Shown here: one piece after another, positions 47,827-58,700 of the stretch
Numbering within the stretch: the stretch's first letter is position 1
How the letters are laid out: every line of letters begins with the position of its first letter
Origin: Bacillus sp. B1-b2
Lineage (GTDB): Bacteria > Bacillota > Bacilli > Bacillales > Cytobacillaceae
Assembly: GCF_009183415.1 (NCBI RefSeq)
Contig: NZ_WEHU01000016.1
Location: 1 to 64,000 of the forward strand
Length of the DNA stretch: 64,000 nt
Reading direction: 5' to 3'
Position numbers and translations under genes: made by a program
The notes under the pieces: model-generated
Databases searched by the model: none
Told to the model about the DNA's origin: nothing
The model's input: only the letters and a program-made list of their open reading frames with translations

Positions 47827-50022
47827 TTAGTTCATGATTCTTCGCACGGAATATACTTCTGGTATTTGCTTGATTCTTTCTACTATTTTATGAAGGTGAT
47901 TAACATTTAATATCATAATACTCATGGTTATTGTCGCTACTTTATTCCGATCTGATTTACCAGAAACAGCAGATATATTCGTTTTCGATTCATTGACCGC
48001 TTGAAGTACCTCATTTAACAAGCCTCTTCTATCATACCCACTAATCTCAATTTCCACATTATATTCTTTACGATTATTTAAATTTGTTTCCCATTCGACT
48101 GGAATAAGACGGGCTTTTGCATCTTCTGTATCAATGTTCGTACAATCTGCTCGATGAACAGAAACACCTCTACCTTTCGTAATAAACCCGACAATTTTAT
48201 CGCCTGGCACAGGATTACAGCAACGAGATAAGCGAATAAGTAAATTATCAATTCCTGTTACTCTTACGCCTGATCCACTTTTCTTACTAGTAGGGAATGA
48301 CTTTAATTCTGCCACAGCATTACTTATGGTAGAAGTTGCTTCTGCATCTCTTTTCTTTCGCCATTTTTCCGTAAGTCGATTTGCCACTTGTAAAGCACTA
48401 ATTCCGTTATACCCAACTGCTGCATACATATCGTCTTCAGTCTGGAAATTGAACTTTTCAATAACAGCTTTTATATTTTCAGGAATTAGAATTTCTTTTA
48501 AGTCAAAATCCATATTGCGGATTTCTTTCTCAACCTGTTCTTTTCCTTTTTCAATATTCTCTTCTCTACGCTGTTTTTTGAAAAATTGTCTTATTTTATT
48601 CTTTGCTTGCGAGGTTTGAGCAATTTTTAGCCAATCTTGACTTGGCCCATAGGAATGCTTACTCGTATGAATTTCAATGATATCCCCTGTTTTCAGCTTA
48701 TAATCAAGTGTTACCATTTTTCCATTCACTTTAGCACCAATGGTTTTATTACCAATTTCAGAATGTATTCTATAAGCGAAATCTATAGGCACTGAACCAT
48801 AAGGTAATTCAAACACATCACCCTTTGGTGTGAATACGAAGACCATATCTGAAAATAAATCGATTTTTAAGCTTTCCATGAATTCTTCTGCATTAACAAT
48901 ATCATCTTGATACTCAAGGATTTCTCTAAACCATGTTAATTTTTCTTCTAAGGAAGATCCTTCATTAACAGATTTTCCTTCTTTGTAAGCCCAGTGTGCA
49001 GCAATTCCGAACTCTGCAATCTGATGCATTTCCTGTGTACGAATTTGTACCTCTAAAGGGTCTCCTTTAGGCCCTATTACTGTTGTGTGCAAGGACTGGT
49101 ACATATTCGCTTTTGGCATGGCAATATAATCTTTAAAGCGACCAGGCATAGGTTTCCATCTTGTATGAATGATACCAAGGATTGCATAACAATCTTTAAT
49201 ACTATTTACGACAATTCGTACAGCTAATAAATCATATATTTCATTAAACTGCTTGTTTTGCAGGACCATTTTGCGATAAATACTGTAAATATGTTTCGGT
49301 CTACCTGAGATGTCCGCTGTTATATTAACTTCTTTTGTACCTGCCCGTATATCTGAAACTACTTCGTCTAAATATTGCTCTCTTTCAGCTCTTTTTCGTT
49401 TCATAAGATTAACAATTCGGTAGTACTGTTGAGGATTCATATAACGTAAGGCAGTGTCTTCTAATTCCCATTTAATAGTTGATATCCCTAATCGGTGGGC
49501 AAGAGGTGCAAATATCTCCAATGTTTCATTTGAAATGCGGCGCTGCTTTTCTGCTGGTAAATGCTTTAGTGTGCGCATATTATGCAGTCTATCTGCTAGC
49601 TTAATTAAGATAACTCGTATATCTTGAGCCATTGCAACAAACATTTTACGATGATTTTCAGCTTGCTGTTCTTCATGCGACTTATATTTAATTTTCCCCA
49701 ATTTCGTTACGCCGTCAACGAGCATGGCCACTTCATTGTTAAAAGCACTACTGATATCTTTTAATGTAATCTCAGTATCTTCTACAACATCATGGAGAAA
49801 ACCTGCAGCAACTGTAGAAGGATCCATTTCCAAATCAGCAAGTATTCCAGCAACTTGTATTGGATGAATAATATAAGGTTCCCCAGATTTTCTATATTGT
49901 TCACGATGAGCATTTTTAGCAAATTCATAGGCCTTTCGAATAAACAAGACATGCTCTTCGTTTAAATACCCTCTTGTCTTATCGATGACTTGTTCGGCGG
50001 TTAACACTTGATCATTCGCCAT
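47827..50022 (-). CDS. relA: Bifunctional (p)ppGpp synthetase/hydrolase Rel
   Basis: Stringent-response enzyme, 731 aa (B. subtilis 734). N-terminal HD hydrolase domain with H53 region ([10 protein letters not shown]) and the H77-D78 motif in [10 protein letters not shown], synthetase domain (about 190-340, [10 protein letters not shown] and [25 protein letters not shown]), TGS (about 390-450, [14 protein letters not shown]), a zinc-finger-like [11 protein letters not shown] and a C-terminal ACT domain (about 655-731). The ATG at 50022 ([12 protein letters not shown]) follows AAAGGTG by 5 bases; a longer in-frame start overlaps the SD. Confidence 0.96.
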   Translation of the reverse strand: MANDQVLTAEQVIDKTRGYLNEEHVLFIRKAYEFAKNAHREQYRKSGEPYIIHPIQVAGILADLEMDPSTVAAGFLHDVVEDTEITLKDISSAFNNEVAMLVDGVTKLGKIKYKSHEEQQAENHRKMFVAMAQDIRVILIKLADRLHNMRTLKHLPAEKQRRISNETLEIFAPLAHRLGISTIKWELEDTALRYMNPQQYYRIVNLMKRKRAEREQYLDEVVSDIRAGTKEVNITADISGRPKHIYSIYRKMVLQNKQFNEIYDLLAVRIVVNSIKDCYAILGIIHTRWKPMPGRFKDYIAMPKANMYQSLHTTVIGPKGDPLEVQIRTQEMHQIAEFGIAAHWAYKEGKSVNEGSSLEEKLTWFREILEYQDDIVNAEEFMESLKIDLFSDMVFVFTPKGDVFELPYGSVPIDFAYRIHSEIGNKTIGAKVNGKMVTLDYKLKTGDIIEIHTSKHSYGPSQDWLKIAQTSQAKNKIRQFFKKQRREENIEKGKEQVEKEIRNMDFDLKEILIPENIKAVIEKFNFQTEDDMYAAVGYNGISALQVANRLTEKWRKKRDAEATSTISNAVAELKSFPTSKKSGSGVRVTGIDNLLIRLSRCCNPVPGDKIVGFITKGRGVSVHRADCTNIDTEDAKARLIPVEWETNLNNRKEYNVEIEISGYDRRGLLNEVLQAVNESKTNISAVSGKSDRNKVATITMSIMILNVNHLHKIVERIKQIPEVYSVRRIMN

Positions 50023-50353
50023 GTAATCACCTTTCATAATTCATTTATATTAGTACATAAATCCGATGTTCGACATTCTTCTATTTGATATAACTGATAA
50101 CTTGAAAATAGAATATAATCAACTTTAGAATGATTATTACTATTATCGAAAAAAAATGGTCGATTGTAAAGAGTTTACAGGTAATTTATGTGTAGGAAGA
50201 GAGAAAAATGTCGAAAACACTCGATTTTTAATTAAAATATTGTTTTTATTGAAAAAGAAGCACTAAATATGATATGTGCCTTCAGATAGTAGACAAGTTT
50301 CTAGTTAGAAATAAAGGATTAAATAGGTATATTAAAACATTCCGATGTATAGG
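50023..50353. other. Upstream region of rel
   Basis: About 330 bases with no gene. It must hold the rel promoter, which I could not place with confidence. A plus-strand ORF starting at 50274 runs into the repeat and is not credible. Confidence 0.4.
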
Positions 50354-50484
50354 GGCTGATTTCCGTTACAGGAATTCGCTTTCCATGAGGGGAGCGCCGA
50401 GCCGCTTCGTCGCTTGCTCACCTGCAGGGTCTCGGACTGTCTCGCATATCCTGTAGGTGTCTCCCCTTCCAATCCAATCAACTG
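50354..50484. repeat. Decayed copy of a Bacillaceae intergenic repeat
   Basis: The stretch starts GCTGATTTCCGTTACAGG, contains GAGGGGAGCGCCGAGCCGC, GGTCTCGGACTGTCTCGC and ends CCAATCCAATCAACTG. This resembles a long GC-rich element seen between genes in many Bacillaceae (outer arms GATTTCCGTT and AATCAACT with CGCTTTCC, GGGTCTC and TGTCTCGC inside). It is clearly more GC-rich than its surroundings. The identification is from memory; its function is unknown. A degenerate copy, since several expected G/C positions are A or T. Confidence 0.6.
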
Positions 50485-50525
50485 TTAAAAAAATTTATTA
50501 TTCTTTCTAAATCACTATTTTAATA

Positions 50526-50565
50526 AACGTAAAGAAGCACCAAAAAAATTAGTGCTTCTCACGTT
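50526..50565 (-). terminator. Terminator after apt
   Basis: GAAGCAC (50534-50540) pairs with GTGCTTC (50552-50558), supported by outer AACGT/ACGTT; TTTACGTTTATT follows on the minus strand. Confidence 0.75.
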
Positions 50566-50571
50566 GTTCTT

Positions 50572-51084
50572 TTAATATTCCATTAACGTTAAAATATTAT
50601 AACCATCTAGGTTTTTGCGGCCTTCTAAGTAAGATAGCTCGATTAAAAAGGCAATTCCAGCTACTACTCCACCTAGTTCTTCTACTAATTTAATAGTTGC
50701 ATCGATTGTTCCACCAGTTGCAAGTAAATCATCTGTGATTAATACTCTTTGACCTGGTTTAATAGCATCTTTATGGATTGTTAGGACATCTTTACCGTAT
50801 TCTAAACCATAAGATACTTTAATTGTTTCTCTTGGTAATTTTCCTTCTTTACGAACAGGTGCAAAGCCTACTCCTAAGGAATAGGCAACTGGGCAACCTA
50901 TAATAAACCCTCTTGCTTCAGGTCCAACTACAATATCGATTTGCTTTTCTTTTGCATAAGTAACGATTTGATCTGTTGCGTATCTATATGCATCGCCATT
51001 ATCCATTAAAGTGGTGATATCCTTGAAACGGATCCCTTCTTTTGGCCAATCTTCAACGATAGTAACATATTGTTTTAAATCCAT
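50572..51084 (-). CDS. apt: Adenine phosphoribosyltransferase
   Basis: Salvages adenine to AMP using PRPP. 170 aa, the normal length. PRPP-binding motif [14 protein letters not shown] (about 118-131) and the adenine-site [10 protein letters not shown] are visible. Its start lies 10 bases inside the end of recJ, with GAGGAGG in the recJ coding sequence, so translation is coupled. Confidence 0.97.
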   Translation of the reverse strand: MDLKQYVTIVEDWPKEGIRFKDITTLMDNGDAYRYATDQIVTYAKEKQIDIVVGPEARGFIIGCPVAYSLGVGFAPVRKEGKLPRETIKVSYGLEYGKDVLTIHKDAIKPGQRVLITDDLLATGGTIDATIKLVEELGGVVAGIAFLIELSYLEGRKNLDGYNILTLMEY

Positions 51085-53432
51085 TCTTTTATTTCCTCCT
51101 CATTATAGACGGAATTTCCTAGAATAAGATCAAACCAATTTTTCAGCTGTTCATATGATGAATATATCAACTCATTTTCTAGCTCAAACTGTGTCTGTTT
51201 CTGTTGAAAAGAGAGTGATTCTGTTAAATCTCTTTTCGGGACATTCTTATTTAGTGAAATAAACCCATCCTTCATTGTAACAAAATTCAATTCAAAAAAC
51301 ACCTTTGACATAAAATCAATTGTTTCTTTACTCCAACCTTGTCTTTTAGCAAGCTCTGTACCATATCTTGCTAAATGAAAATTACTTTGTTTTGCTAAGA
51401 ATGCATAATACCACTTAAAATGATCTCGCGTCGGTAGTGTACTGAAGAAATCACTTTGTGTTTTATAAAACACCGTATATATTCTATCAGGTTTTCCGTT
51501 TTGCACTAATGTTTTTAATAATTCTAAATTTGTTGGTATATCTACTAATACTAATATCTTACCATTACAGTCAAAAGAGTTTGCTTCTTCCAATGTTTCA
51601 ATCATCACATAACTTTCACTTTTAATCTGTGACATAGAGTCTTTATTAAAGTAAATCCATGTGGCCTCTTTTGGAATTACTTCATGTAAAGAGATTATTT
51701 TTCTAATGCCTCGATAGTCAAATAGCTGCCAATGCTCTACTTGGAGATCTTGAATAAAGATTTGCGCTTTCTTTCTATTATTCCATTCATTGATAGATAA
51801 TTGACCTAAGACAGAAACTTTTGCAGTCGGTGCAATATGATCATGTAGCTCTCCTAAACCAAAACCAATACCATCTAAAAGATGCTCTGCTTGTTTTAAT
51901 TGAAGCTTTAAGTGATTATTGTTTGCTCCTATTTTCCGCATATTTTCCAGTTCTAATTGATTTATAACAATTTTTGGTTTCACATTATCCACACCAAATG
52001 GAGCAAGCTTTTGTAAATCTTCAATAGAGTCTAAAGATATCTCATGAATAGAAAAATGACCATCTACCATTGTGAGTGGTGTTAAATCTTCCATAGATAA
52101 CTGCTCAAAGGCAAGTTGATTTAGGTTATTCCTTAGTAACTCAACATGCTCCAAATTTAACGTCATCCCCGCAGCCATAGGATGTCCCCCAAAGTGAGGA
52201 AGAATATCTCTTGATAAAGATAAATTTTTATAGAGATCAAAGCCTGCAATACTTCTAGCAGATCCCTTAGCTGTTCCTTTTTCTGCATCAAAACATAAAA
52301 CAATGGTCGGTCGATAGAATTTTTCTACCAGTCTGGATGCCACAATCCCTACGACTCCTGGATTCCATCCTTCTTTTCCCACAATTAGCACTCTATTATC
52401 CTCTAAAGGATACTTTTCTTCCACTTGTCTTATTGCTTCTTCTGTTATTTGATTGACGATTGCTTGTCTTTCTTTGTTTGTTTCTTCCATTTCAAGCGCT
52501 AACTCTTCCGCTAGCTCTTTATCATCTGTTACCAATAGCTCTACGGCTGGATCTGCACTTCCAAGCCTGCCAATTGCGTTTATTCGTGGCCCAATCATAA
52601 AACCTATTGTTTCTTCATCTATTGTTAATGGATCTATTTTCATTTGTTTGTAAAGTGCATGTAATCCAATATTATCTGTTTCTTGTAAAGCAATAATCCC
52701 TTTTTTGGCTAGTAATCGATTTTCTCCTGTTAAGGAAACTAAGTCAGCTATTGTACCAATAGCTGCAAAGGGCAATAGATGATGCGGGACACTTCCAAGT
52801 AATGCATGTGCTACCTTAAATGAAACACCAACTCCTGCTAGCTCATGAAAAGGGTAGGAACTCCCTTCTAATCTCGGATGTATAATGGCTAACGCTTCTG
52901 GAAGAACAGGTCCAGGTTCATGGTGATCTGTTATAATGAGATCTATTCCTAATTCTTTTGCTACCTGGGCTTCATAAACAGCAGCTATACCTGTATCCAC
53001 TGTGATGATAAGCTCTATTCCAATACTCTTTGCATACCGAAAAGCCGTTTCATTTGGTCCGTATCCCTCTGTAAATCGGTTCGGAATATAAAATTGAACA
53101 TTAGCACCTAATTTCTCTAGGGTCTTTAACATAACCGTTGTGCTTGTAATACCGTCCGCGTCATAATCCCCAAATATTAAAATTGGTTGCTGATCGTCTA
53201 TAGCTTTCTTTATTCTAGCGACAGTTATATCCATCCCTAATAATAAAAACGGATCATGAAACTCTTCTTTCTCTGATTGTAGAAAAGCTTTTGCTTGATC
53301 AAATGTATGGTAGCCCCTATTTATTAATAGTGTTGCTACAATAGGTGTTATCTTTAATTTATCTACAAATTCCGCTACTTTCTCTTTACTAGTTTGTTCC
53401 TTCTCAATCCATCTAGTTTTTGATCGTAACAT
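51075..53432 (-). CDS. recJ: Single-stranded-DNA exonuclease RecJ
   Basis: 5'-to-3' ssDNA exonuclease, 785 aa, the size of B. subtilis RecJ. DHH phosphoesterase motifs: [12 protein letters not shown] (motif I), VDTGIAA, TDHHEPG (DHH), and the DHHA1 domain with [12 protein letters not shown]. The C-terminal 200 residues form a Firmicute-specific extension. SD TGAGGTGATGAA before the ATG at 53432. Confidence 0.96.
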   Translation of the reverse strand: MLRSKTRWIEKEQTSKEKVAEFVDKLKITPIVATLLINRGYHTFDQAKAFLQSEKEEFHDPFLLLGMDITVARIKKAIDDQQPILIFGDYDADGITSTTVMLKTLEKLGANVQFYIPNRFTEGYGPNETAFRYAKSIGIELIITVDTGIAAVYEAQVAKELGIDLIITDHHEPGPVLPEALAIIHPRLEGSSYPFHELAGVGVSFKVAHALLGSVPHHLLPFAAIGTIADLVSLTGENRLLAKKGIIALQETDNIGLHALYKQMKIDPLTIDEETIGFMIGPRINAIGRLGSADPAVELLVTDDKELAEELALEMEETNKERQAIVNQITEEAIRQVEEKYPLEDNRVLIVGKEGWNPGVVGIVASRLVEKFYRPTIVLCFDAEKGTAKGSARSIAGFDLYKNLSLSRDILPHFGGHPMAAGMTLNLEHVELLRNNLNQLAFEQLSMEDLTPLTMVDGHFSIHEISLDSIEDLQKLAPFGVDNVKPKIVINQLELENMRKIGANNNHLKLQLKQAEHLLDGIGFGLGELHDHIAPTAKVSVLGQLSINEWNNRKKAQIFIQDLQVEHWQLFDYRGIRKIISLHEVIPKEATWIYFNKDSMSQIKSESYVMIETLEEANSFDCNGKILVLVDIPTNLELLKTLVQNGKPDRIYTVFYKTQSDFFSTLPTRDHFKWYYAFLAKQSNFHLARYGTELAKRQGWSKETIDFMSKVFFELNFVTMKDGFISLNKNVPKRDLTESLSFQQKQTQFELENELIYSSYEQLKNWFDLILGNSVYNEEEIKEWI

Positions 53433-53512
53433 TTCATCACCTCAATTAAATCATTATACAAGTTATTCTTGATACTTTTCAATAATAGACAAATGGAAAA
53501 GACTCGAGCAAA

Positions 53513-53578
53513 AAAGAAAGGATACTAACATTTAGGTTATAAAACTCACCTAAAGTTATTAGCATCCCTTACTTTCTT
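53513..53578 (-). terminator. Terminator after the LapA-like gene
   Basis: On the minus strand GGATGCTAATAACTTTAGGT pairs with ACCTAAATGTTAGTATCC, and TTTCTTTTTT follows. Long, imperfect stem of about 17 pairs. Confidence 0.8.
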
Positions 53579-53869
53579 TTATTCTAAAATAGGTTCTTCT
53601 ATTGGTTGTTCACCCTGTTTTTCTTCTAATAATCTTTTTTGTTTTTCCAATTGTTTCACTTTTCTTTGCAAGGTGTAAATTCGTATAAAGCCCGCCGAGC
53701 CAATAATAAGCCCCCCAAATAAAACAGAAATTAATATAACCAATATTAACGGCCATTGCCCTTCACCAAAAAGATAATTCACTGTTACAGAATCAACATT
53801 TATAACTGCAAAAATAGCTACTATAAGTGCAAAAATAAGTCCAAATATCATACTCCATTGTATTCTCAT
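53579..53869 (-). CDS. yrvD: LapA-domain membrane protein (YrvD-like)
   Basis: 96 residues: two membrane segments (about 6-26 and 40-62), with the LapA/DUF1049 motif FAVINVDSVTVNYLFG between them, followed by a cytoplasmic coiled coil (LQRKVKQLEKQKRLLEEKQ). Function in Gram-positives unknown. The ATG at 53869 is chosen with AAGGAGG 6 bases ahead; an adjacent ATG at 53872 is also possible, and a longer frame to 53980 has no support. Between recJ and secDF as in B. subtilis. Confidence 0.82.
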   Translation of the reverse strand: MRIQWSMIFGLIFALIVAIFAVINVDSVTVNYLFGEGQWPLILVILISVLFGGLIIGSAGFIRIYTLQRKVKQLEKQKRLLEEKQGEQPIEEPILE

Positions 53870-54000
53870 CATACCCCTCCTTTTCTCCTTATTATTAACC
53901 AGTTCCCTGTTTCCTACTAATTCAAAACGTAAAAAATATAATTTAGATGTAGATTTCCTGGTTTTTATTATAAGAAACACGAAACATAATATACAACGAA

Positions 54001-54036
54001 AAAAGTCATTTATTTCCTAAAAGATAAATGACTTTT
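54001..54036. terminator. Terminator after secDF
   Basis: AAAAGTCATTTAT pairs perfectly with ATAAATGACTTTT around a 10-base loop; usable in both directions. Confidence 0.88.
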
Positions 54037-54041
54037 CCCCT

Positions 54042-56288
54042 TTATACTTGTGGAATATCTGAATCTGGACGCTTTTCCTTATAAGTAATTAAAACACCCT
54101 TCTTCTTCAATTCTTTTTTCTTCCACACATACCATAATTGTGAGGCAATAAAAATAGAAGAATATGCTCCTCCAACTAGACCAATTAATAATGCAATAGA
54201 GAAGTTTTTAATAGACTCACTACCGAACAGTAACAATGCAACAACACATATAACAACCGTGATAACGGTATTCAGTGAGCGTGCAAATGTTTGCCTAATA
54301 CTTACATTGATGATGTCTTTAATTTCTTGTGCTGTTTTAATACGCTTTTTCTTCACAAGATTTTCTCTAATTCGGTCAAAGGTAACGATTGTATCATTAA
54401 TAGAATATCCGACAATGGTTAATACAGCTGCAATAAAAGTGATATCCACTTCTAAGCGGGTAAAGCTGAATATAACAATAATGAAAAATACATCATGTAA
54501 TAATGCTACAATGGCAGCCATAGCCATATAAATCTCAAAACGAATCGTTACATATAAAATGATTCCTATTGAAGCAAAAATAAGTGCATAAAAAGCATTC
54601 TTCGCCAACTCTTTCCCTACCGTTGGAGAAACTGAGCTTACACTTGGATCATTTCCATATACTTCTTTGAAATCTGCTTTAATCGTATTAATTTCTTCTT
54701 GGCTCAAATCTCCTTTAATTCGGATAGCAGAAGATTCATTATTATCTCCAGACAATACAATATCATCTGCTTGAATATTTAATTTATCTAGTTCTTGTTC
54801 AATCTCATTCGTTGTTAATGATTTATCTGCCATTATTTCGATACGAGAACCACTAGAAAAATCAATTCCTAAGTTTAATTTAAAAATAAACAAGATAACA
54901 ATCCCGATTCCAATTAGAACACCTGAAATAGCGAAAAATACATTTTTATATTTAACAAAATCAATACGATCAAATTTGGTTGGTAGTGTTAAGGTGTCAT
55001 AATTCTCACTAATGTGCTTGATATCCTTTTTACCGACACCAAACCAGCTAGATTTTTTATCAAACCATCTACTATTCACTAATAATCCTAGCAACAATCG
55101 AGTTCCATAAACAGCAGTTAAGAAACTAACTAAAATACTAATAATTAATAGTGTGGCAAATCCCTTAACAGAGCTAGTACCGTAAATAAATAAAACTACG
55201 GCAGCAAGAATAGTCGTTAAGTTAGCATCAAATATAGTAGAAAGTGAATTCTTATTTCCTGCTTGATATGCAGCTTTCAAAGACTTGCCAACTCTGATTT
55301 CGTCCTTAATACGTTCATAAGTGATAATGTTAGCGTCGACTGCCATACCCACTCCGAGTATTAAAGCAGCGATTCCTGGTAGTGTTAAAACACCATTGAT
55401 TAAATCAAGTACGAGTATGTTTAAATAAACATAGATAGATAAACTGACAATAGCGACAAGACCTGGTAATCGATAGTACAGAAGCATAAATACAAAAACT
55501 GCTCCTACTCCAATAATCCCAGCTAATACCGTTTCTTTTAATGCCTGGTCCCCAAATTGAGCCCCCACACTTGTAGAGTACTCTTCTGTTAACTTAACTG
55601 GCAGTGCACCTGCATTTAATAGTTCTGCTAAGTTAGTAGCTTCTTCTAAAGTAAAATTCCCTGTAATAGAAACAGTATCAGAGTTAATTACTTCACTAAC
55701 CATTGGTGCTGATAAGTATTTTGGATCTGCCTTTACTGCTTCAGCAGCATAAGAGTCTCCCTCTTCAAAATCAAGCCAGATAACTAATGGATTACCAATT
55801 ACTTTCTCTGTAATTTCTTTAAACTTATTAGCATCTTTTAATTTCAAAGATACGCTAGGCTTATTATACTGATCGAACTCTTGACTCGCTCCACCCTGAA
55901 CTAAATCAGTACCATCTAATAATTGATTATTCTCAATGTCTCTAAATGTTAAGTTAGCTTCTGTAGAAAGTAATTCACGAGCCTCATTCTGATCCGTAAC
56001 GCCAGCTAGTTGAACCCTAATTCGATCATTACCTTCAATCTGTATACTAGGTTCACTAACTCCCAACACATTAATCCTTTTATCTAATGCTTGTACGGTA
56101 CTATTCAGCACATCTTCATTGACTTTCTTTCCGTCGAGAGTTTCTACTTTATAAAGTACTTCAAATCCACCTTGAAGATCTAATCCTAAATTTATGTTTT
56201 TAAGAATATCCTTTGTTGTTCCTCCCATTAATCCTGCAGCCAATACAATGATCAATAAGAAGGCAACAATTCTACTGCGTTTAACCAT
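54042..56288 (-). CDS. secDF: Fused protein translocase subunit SecDF
   Basis: Uses the proton gradient to help draw proteins out through SecYEG. 748 aa (B. subtilis 737) with about twelve membrane segments, as two SecD/SecF halves. The SecD motif NLGLDLQGGFEVLY lies near residue 35, the SecF part begins near residue 440 with LNLGIDFSSGSRIEI, and each half has the usual GMAVDANIITYERI and GYSINDTIVTFDRIREN segments. The ATG at 56288 follows GAGGAGG by 11 bases; an upstream in-frame start overlaps it. Confidence 0.96.
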   Translation of the reverse strand: MVKRSRIVAFLLIIVLAAGLMGGTTKDILKNINLGLDLQGGFEVLYKVETLDGKKVNEDVLNSTVQALDKRINVLGVSEPSIQIEGNDRIRVQLAGVTDQNEARELLSTEANLTFRDIENNQLLDGTDLVQGGASQEFDQYNKPSVSLKLKDANKFKEITEKVIGNPLVIWLDFEEGDSYAAEAVKADPKYLSAPMVSEVINSDTVSITGNFTLEEATNLAELLNAGALPVKLTEEYSTSVGAQFGDQALKETVLAGIIGVGAVFVFMLLYYRLPGLVAIVSLSIYVYLNILVLDLINGVLTLPGIAALILGVGMAVDANIITYERIKDEIRVGKSLKAAYQAGNKNSLSTIFDANLTTILAAVVLFIYGTSSVKGFATLLIISILVSFLTAVYGTRLLLGLLVNSRWFDKKSSWFGVGKKDIKHISENYDTLTLPTKFDRIDFVKYKNVFFAISGVLIGIGIVILFIFKLNLGIDFSSGSRIEIMADKSLTTNEIEQELDKLNIQADDIVLSGDNNESSAIRIKGDLSQEEINTIKADFKEVYGNDPSVSSVSPTVGKELAKNAFYALIFASIGIILYVTIRFEIYMAMAAIVALLHDVFFIIVIFSFTRLEVDITFIAAVLTIVGYSINDTIVTFDRIRENLVKKKRIKTAQEIKDIINVSIRQTFARSLNTVITVVICVVALLLFGSESIKNFSIALLIGLVGGAYSSIFIASQLWYVWKKKELKKKGVLITYKEKRPDSDIPQV

Positions 56289-56525
56289 TATGTAATAATC
56301 CTCCTCGTGATATACCAAACAGAAATACCTCTAAACCTAGCTAAAAAGGCATGAAGATTGCCTTAAACTAGAGTTCTACTATCAAACCATTATCATAGTT
56401 AGTTTAGTTCCTCACTTCTTCCCCATAATCGTCTATTTAAAAAAATATTTCTACTTCTTCATTCAGAATAAACTCATTATGAAACAGTTTATTAAGCATG
56501 TCAATTTTTGTAGAAAAACTACAAA

Positions 56526-56825
56526 TTATTTTAACAATTGCTTTTTTTCTTCATCTGTTAATACAGAAAAAAAGTCTACCGATTTGTAAGCCTCAATCGT
56601 AGCAAAGTTCATATATTCAGCTACTTTCACATGGAGAATATCTTGTACTATTTCCGCAATACGTATATCTTCAGATGGTTTTTTCCATTTTTTCTTTGTT
56701 AAATACTCCCACAGCTCTGTTTCACTAATTGTGTCATATCCAAGTAAATGAAATTCTTCCAGTTTGCTTGCTAGTACTGGTTTAACCTGGCAACGAAAGG
56801 GTTCATATAAGTGCTTTGATGACAT
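56526..56825 (-). CDS. comN: Post-transcriptional regulator ComN
   Basis: 99 residues, close to B. subtilis ComN (98), which controls comE mRNA level and localises to poles with DivIVA. Helical throughout; the pattern KLEEFHLLGYDTISETELWEYLTKKKWKKP is conserved. It lies just upstream of secDF, again as in B. subtilis. SD GAAGGAGC, start ATG at 56825. Confidence 0.9.
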   Translation of the reverse strand: MSSKHLYEPFRCQVKPVLASKLEEFHLLGYDTISETELWEYLTKKKWKKPSEDIRIAEIVQDILHVKVAEYMNFATIEAYKSVDFFSVLTDEEKKQLLK

Positions 56826-56968
56826 GTAAATACAGCTCCTTCAGATTCTATTATTATACTATTATAACGTAGACATTTTTCCTTGTATGAATTAGTTGAT
56901 AACTTTCGTGCCGAATTTGAACGATAAAGTGAATAGTGAAAAATCCTAGTCATGCTTTGTCCACTTCA

Positions 56969-56996
56969 TTGCATATAGTTAATTGTATAGTATTAT
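56969..56996 (+). promoter_or_regulatory. Possible promoter of spoVB
   Basis: TTGCAT (56969-56974) and TATTAT (56991-56996) are 16 bases apart, 28 bases before the spoVB start. A sporulation sigma promoter would be expected from B. subtilis, so this SigA-like match may be chance. Confidence 0.35.
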
Positions 56997-57023
56997 TCGT
57001 TATTTGAGAAGGCAGGGAATAGA

Positions 57024-58568
57024 ATGTCTAAGTTTTTTAAAGGTACCATTATTTTACTAATAGCTGGATTTATTACAAGGGTATTAGGATTCATTAATCG
57101 AATTGTAATTGCACGATTTATCGGAGAAGATGGTGTTGGCCTCTATATGATGGTGTACCCTACTATGATCCTTGTTGTTACTATTACACAACTTGGGCTA
57201 CCTGTAGCTATCTCGAAAAACGTAGCAGAAGCGGAGGCTGCTGGGAATTTAGCTAAAATTAAGAGTATTTTAATCGTTTCGCTTAGTATAACACTGGGGC
57301 TAACTATATTATTTACGCCGTTATTGTTTCTGTTGGCACCATATCTTTCGCAAACTTTATTTACAGATGAACGAACTTTACTCCCTTTACTAGCTATTAC
57401 ACCTATCATTCCTATTATCGCTATTTCATCTGTTTTAAGAGGATATTTTCAAGGAAGACAGAACATGAAACCAAGCGCTATATCACAAGTTATTGAACAA
57501 GTTGTTCGAATTGCGTTAATTGCAGTTTTAACTAAAGCTTTCTTACCATATGGTATTGAATATGCTGCTAGTGGTGCTATGTTAGCTTCTGTTCTTGGTG
57601 AACTAGCTTCCTTAGTATTCTTACTCACTTTTTTCAAATGGAAAAAATCATTTCGCTTACGAAAAAAATTCTTCCAGTATGTACATAAAGGGAAAGATAC
57701 GTTTCAAGAATTAATGCAAGTAGCCTTACCAACTACAGGTAGTCGGATGATTGGAAGTATAGCCTGGTTTATTGAGCCTATTGTGGTTGCTCATAGCTTA
57801 GCACTTGCGGGTATTAGTGCTATTAATGCGACCAAACAATATGGAGTGCTAACAGGTTTTGCCTTGCCTCTCCTTATGCTTCCTTCCTTTTTCACTCAAT
57901 CTATTTCGACATCTCTCGTTCCAGCCATAAGTGAAGCGAGAGCGAATAACCATGTAAAAACAATTGATCATTTACTTCAGCAAGCATTGAAATTTACATT
58001 TTTAACTGGCGGACTTGCTATTGTGGTTCTCTATGTATTGGCAGAACCATTAATGAATGTGATGTATGGAAGTCCTAAAGGTACCTCCTTTATTTTAATG
58101 ATGGCACCGTTTTTTATCTTAAATTACTACCAAGGGCCTTTACAGGCAACCTTACAAGCATTAAATTTAGCTAGAGCAGCGATGATTAATAGCTTTATTG
58201 GTGCAGCAGTTAAAACGACCTTAATTTTTGTTCTAGCTTCCCGACCTGAATTTGGTATATACGGAGTGGCGATTGCCCTAATTGTAGGTTTCGTATTAGT
58301 TACTATTTTACACTTCGCTACCATTCTCAAGGCAATTAGTTTTTCTGTAAAGATATTGGATTATGTAAAAATGATAATCATTATACTCTTTACAGGTTAT
58401 CTTGGAATTACTTTAATGAAAGTACTGGCTTTTTCTTCTCTATTATCGAAAATCATCATCATCACGAGTATTGTTACTATTATTTATATCGCCCTTACTT
58501 TCCTATTACGATTAGTGTCTAGGAAAGAGCTCAGTAAAATCCCCTGGATCGGTTCTTTCTTTTCCTAA
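57024..58568 (+). CDS. spoVB: Stage V sporulation protein B (MOP-family flippase)
   Basis: 514 residues with about fourteen membrane segments; polysaccharide-transporter (MurJ/Wzx-like) family. SpoVB is thought to flip lipid-linked precursors for the spore cortex. The start GTIILLIAGFITRVLGFINRIVIARFIGEDGVGLY is characteristic. It is transcribed opposite to comN and converges with yrbG. SD GGCAGGGAATAGA. Confidence 0.94.
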   Translation: MSKFFKGTIILLIAGFITRVLGFINRIVIARFIGEDGVGLYMMVYPTMILVVTITQLGLPVAISKNVAEAEAAGNLAKIKSILIVSLSITLGLTILFTPLLFLLAPYLSQTLFTDERTLLPLLAITPIIPIIAISSVLRGYFQGRQNMKPSAISQVIEQVVRIALIAVLTKAFLPYGIEYAASGAMLASVLGELASLVFLLTFFKWKKSFRLRKKFFQYVHKGKDTFQELMQVALPTTGSRMIGSIAWFIEPIVVAHSLALAGISAINATKQYGVLTGFALPLLMLPSFFTQSISTSLVPAISEARANNHVKTIDHLLQQALKFTFLTGGLAIVVLYVLAEPLMNVMYGSPKGTSFILMMAPFFILNYYQGPLQATLQALNLARAAMINSFIGAAVKTTLIFVLASRPEFGIYGVAIALIVGFVLVTILHFATILKAISFSVKILDYVKMIIIILFTGYLGITLMKVLAFSSLLSKIIIITSIVTIIYIALTFLLRLVSRKELSKIPWIGSFFS

Positions 58569-58641
58569 GAAAGACTAAGTAGTTTTTTCATATTATTGAT
58601 TAATTTTTTTCATCTCAGATTTCTGTAAAACAGCTACAAAG

Positions 58642-58683
58642 GAAGCCCCCGAACTTATTTATTACTAATAGTTCGGGGGCTTC
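58642..58683. terminator. Bidirectional terminator between spoVB and yrbG
   Basis: GAAGCCCCCGAACT pairs with AGTTCGGGGGCTTC, one of the strongest stems in the window; T residues follow on the plus strand. Confidence 0.9.
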
Positions 58684-58700
58684 TTGTTATCTCTGATTGT

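Noticed and set aside
50274-50456. 60-codon ORF on the plus strand
   Set aside because: It runs through the dispersed repeat and stops inside it; no SD.
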